Source of the DNA: CAYMSF01 sp964542255 | GTDB lineage: Bacteria; Verrucomicrobiota; Lentisphaeria; Victivallales; Victivallaceae | Direction: 5' to 3' | NCBI GenBank assembly: GCA_964542255.1 | Contig: CAZITV010000116.1 | Coordinates: 1 to 7,603, forward strand | Length of the DNA: 7,603 nt | Made by a program: the position numbers and the translations under genes | Notes under the pieces: model-generated | The model's input: only the letters and a program-made list of their open reading frames with translations | Told to the model about the DNA's origin: nothing | The model's database searches: none | In this document: positions 5,738-7,603 of the stretch, piece by piece | Numbering within the stretch: position 1 is the stretch's first letter | Layout: each line of letters starts with the position of its first letter

Positions 5738-7477
5738 GTGCAAGAGTTTAAGTTAAGCAGTTTATTTAAACAGTACCGATTACTGATCTTTTTCTCGGCG
5801 CTGACCTCAATAATTTTTTCCAGTTTATCACTGGTACTACCGCGTTTGCTTCAGATTGCGATTGACCGGATTATTCCCGGTCGTGATTATATGCTTTTTA
5901 TGTTTGTCTGCATCATACTGCTGCTAATTTATATTTTGCGGTTCGTTATGCGGATGATTACCGGCTTTGTCGGCACCTACACCGCGATGCGGGTACTGCT
6001 GGATGTACGGCAGCGAATTTTTAAGCATCTGCAAAGCTTGTCGCTGCGTTTTTACGAAGAATACCGTACGGGCAAGCTTATCTCTAATGTTATCAGTGAT
6101 GTATCGCTGCTGCAAAGTCTGGTTTCGATGTGCATAATGATGTCTGACCAGCTGTTTACAATGACACTGGTGACTATAATGATTTTCCTGTTAAATTGGA
6201 AGCTGGCCTTAATTGCGATGCTGGCACTACCGCTGCATTTTGTAAATTTCTATTATTTCAATGGTATATTGCGTAGAAAATCAATCGAACTCCAGGAAAA
6301 AATGTCTGAGATTTCCGCCAATCTGGCCGAAAATATCAACGGCATCAAAGTTGTTAAATCATTTTCCAAAGAACGCTCAGAACGGCGGCAGTTTTTTACG
6401 GCAATGCGCCCGACCCTGGATTTAAGTGTTGAGATGAACAGACTCGCCAACTTTAGCGGTGGACTTTATGAAATGCTGGCAGTGATTACCTACCTCGTCA
6501 TCATTGGTGTCGGCATTAATGAAGTTTGTCCGCCAGATTTTACTATGGGCGAATTTGTCGCTTTTTACACCTATGTCGGGCTGCAGATTGGACCAATTGC
6601 CGCGATTGCGACACAAATTAATGCTCTGTCGCTGGGACTGGCGGGCGCTGAGCGCATTGTCAAACTGCTGCGCGTTATTCCTGAAATCAAGGATGTGCCC
6701 AATGCGCTCACCGCGCCGCGCTTCAAGGGAGTGATCAACTTTGATAACGTTTCTTTCAGTTACCGTGATACTCCGGTTATCTGGGATATGAATCTGCAAA
6801 TTAATCCGGGAGAAAAAATCGCACTGGTCGGTCCATCCGGATGCGGCAAGTCAACCATCAGCAATCTGCTGCTGCGTTTTTATGATGTCAAAGAGGGCTG
6901 CATCAGAGTGGACGGCGTGGATATTCGTAAATTTTCGCAGGATTCTTACCGCAACAATATCGGCGTCGTATTACAGGAACCGTTTTTATTCAGCGGCACG
7001 CTGCGGGAAAATATTGCTTATTCACGGGCAAGTGCCACCGAAGACGATGTCATCCGTGCCGCTGAGCTTGCCAATGTTGCTGAATTCGCCAATAAGCTAG
7101 AAAAAGGATACGATACCGTCATTGGCGAAAATGGCGCGAGTTTATCCGGCGGACAAAAGCAGCGCCTGGCTATTGCCAGGGCAATCTTGAAAGACCCGGC
7201 AATTTTAATTTTGGACGAAGCCACCAGCGCCCTGGATACAGCCTCAGAAAAACTGGTACAGCGTGCATTGGATAATATGATGGATGGACGCACCACGGTT
7301 ATCATAGCTCACCGTTTGTCAACGATCCGCAATGCCGACAAGATCGTGGTACTGCGGGATGGGCGAATTGACCAGCTCGGCAATCATGACGAATTAATGG
7401 CAGTTGATGGAACATACCGTAAACTCTATACTGCACAAAAGAGCACTGATGACAGTGATTGCCTGAAAATGGAATAG
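5738..7477 (+). CDS. ABC exporter half-transporter (MsbA/LmrA-like, fused membrane and ATPase domains)
   Basis: The 579-residue protein has the full layout and usual length of a homodimeric or heterodimeric exporter subunit. Six hydrophobic segments lie near residues 14-34, 51-71, 137-152, 154-171, 245-262 and 272-290. The family motif SLRFYEEYRTGKLISNVISD (102-121) and the coupling stretch GIKVVKSFSKE (202-212) are present. The nucleotide-binding domain (about 331-570) is intact: Walker A GPSGCGKST (365-373), Q-loop Q413 in VLQEPFLFSGT, signature LSGGQ (469-473), Walker B ILILDE (489-494), D-loop SALD (497-500) and switch histidine H525 (AHRLSTI). All catalytic residues are canonical, including the glutamate E494, so the ATPase should be active. 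It acts in the cytoplasmic membrane as a dimer and exports a hydrophobic or amphipathic substrate, such as a lipid, drug or peptide. The substrate cannot be deduced. The start is a GTG with a good AGGAA site. A possible next gene follows at once, which could be a partner subunit. Confidence 0.95.
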   Translation: MQEFKLSSLFKQYRLLIFFSALTSIIFSSLSLVLPRLLQIAIDRIIPGRDYMLFMFVCIILLLIYILRFVMRMITGFVGTYTAMRVLLDVRQRIFKHLQSLSLRFYEEYRTGKLISNVISDVSLLQSLVSMCIMMSDQLFTMTLVTIMIFLLNWKLALIAMLALPLHFVNFYYFNGILRRKSIELQEKMSEISANLAENINGIKVVKSFSKERSERRQFFTAMRPTLDLSVEMNRLANFSGGLYEMLAVITYLVIIGVGINEVCPPDFTMGEFVAFYTYVGLQIGPIAAIATQINALSLGLAGAERIVKLLRVIPEIKDVPNALTAPRFKGVINFDNVSFSYRDTPVIWDMNLQINPGEKIALVGPSGCGKSTISNLLLRFYDVKEGCIRVDGVDIRKFSQDSYRNNIGVVLQEPFLFSGTLRENIAYSRASATEDDVIRAAELANVAEFANKLEKGYDTVIGENGASLSGGQKQRLAIARAILKDPAILILDEATSALDTASEKLVQRALDNMMDGRTTVIIAHRLSTIRNADKIVVLRDGRIDQLGNHDELMAVDGTYRKLYTAQKSTDDSDCLKME

Positions 7478-7478
7478 G

Positions 7479-7603
7479 TTGCCACGCAGGATAATCCCCA
7501 AGATCAGCCAGCTGCCCGGTGTCACAGAGGACAACTCTCCAGAACAGCCGGATGATGAACCCGCCAAAAGTCGGTCGCTGCTTTTTGCGTCTCAACATAA
7601 GTC
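7479..7603 (+). CDS. Possible start of the next gene (3' truncated)
   Basis: A frame opening with TTG one base after the exporter stop stays open for 41 codons to the window edge. GGA (7471-7473), inside the end of the exporter gene, could serve as ribosome binding site. The predicted start is polar and acidic, with a proline- and aspartate-rich stretch (EDNSPEQPDDEPAKSRS), as in an unstructured cytoplasmic N-terminus. Half-transporters are often encoded in pairs, so a second ABC subunit is a reasonable guess, but no domain is visible yet. The other two forward frames close within this stretch. Confidence 0.4.
   Translation, partial: MPRRIIPKISQLPGVTEDNSPEQPDDEPAKSRSLLFASQHK

Noticed and set aside
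7302..7598. Minus-strand frame of 98 codons at the right edge
   Set aside because: Half of it is antisense to the conserved end of the exporter ATPase domain, and it shows no domain of its own.
1..7603. CRISPR array, tRNA or rRNA genes, insertion sequence
   Set aside because: I saw no regularly spaced repeats, cloverleaf-like segments, rRNA motifs, transposase or terminal inverted repeats on reading both strands.

Overview
The window reads as chromosomal DNA of moderate GC content from an anaerobic, corrinoid-using bacterium. The evidence is a cobalamin-binding methyltransferase-type corrinoid protein, an ATP-dependent reductive activator of corrinoid proteins with its own iron-sulfur domain, and the tail of an aldo/keto reductase carrying ferredoxin-like cysteine clusters. 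This combination is typical of acetogens and of anaerobic PVC-group bacteria such as Lentisphaerota or Kiritimatiellota. The sequence alone does not settle the phylum.

Layout from left to right. Bases 1-408 are the 3' end of an aldo/keto reductase with C-terminal Fe-S motifs, cut by the window edge. Bases 409-766 hold no convincing gene, only a doubtful 31-codon ORF and small repeats. An AraC-family regulator with an N-terminal cupin domain lies on the minus strand (767-1693). It is divergent from the corrinoid protein gene (1864-2481) across an AT-rich 170-bp spacer. That spacer contains a TATAAT box followed by a perfect short palindrome just upstream of the corrinoid gene. An intrinsic terminator follows the corrinoid gene. 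Next comes a tightly packed plus-strand group: the reductive activator (2615-4204), a tryptophan-rich protein I do not recognise (4223-4969), and the ribosome-rescue hydrolase ArfB (4970-5392). The gaps between these three genes are 18 and 0 bases.

After a 345-base spacer with an AT-rich hairpin, an inverted repeat and a TATAAT box comes a complete ABC exporter half-transporter (5738-7477). A reading frame that stays open to the right edge starts directly after it and may be the next gene of the same operon.

How the genes may work together: the corrinoid protein would carry a methyl group on Co(I)/methyl-Co(III). When it oxidises to Co(II), the activator would reduce it again at the cost of ATP. 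The divergent AraC/cupin protein is a natural candidate for sensing the methyl-donor substrate. The substrate-specific methyltransferase that such a system needs is not in this window. The terminator between the corrinoid protein and its activator fits a need for much more of the former than the latter. ArfB and the ABC exporter have no evident role in this chemistry. The best candidate for something undescribed is the 248-residue protein sandwiched between the activator and ArfB.
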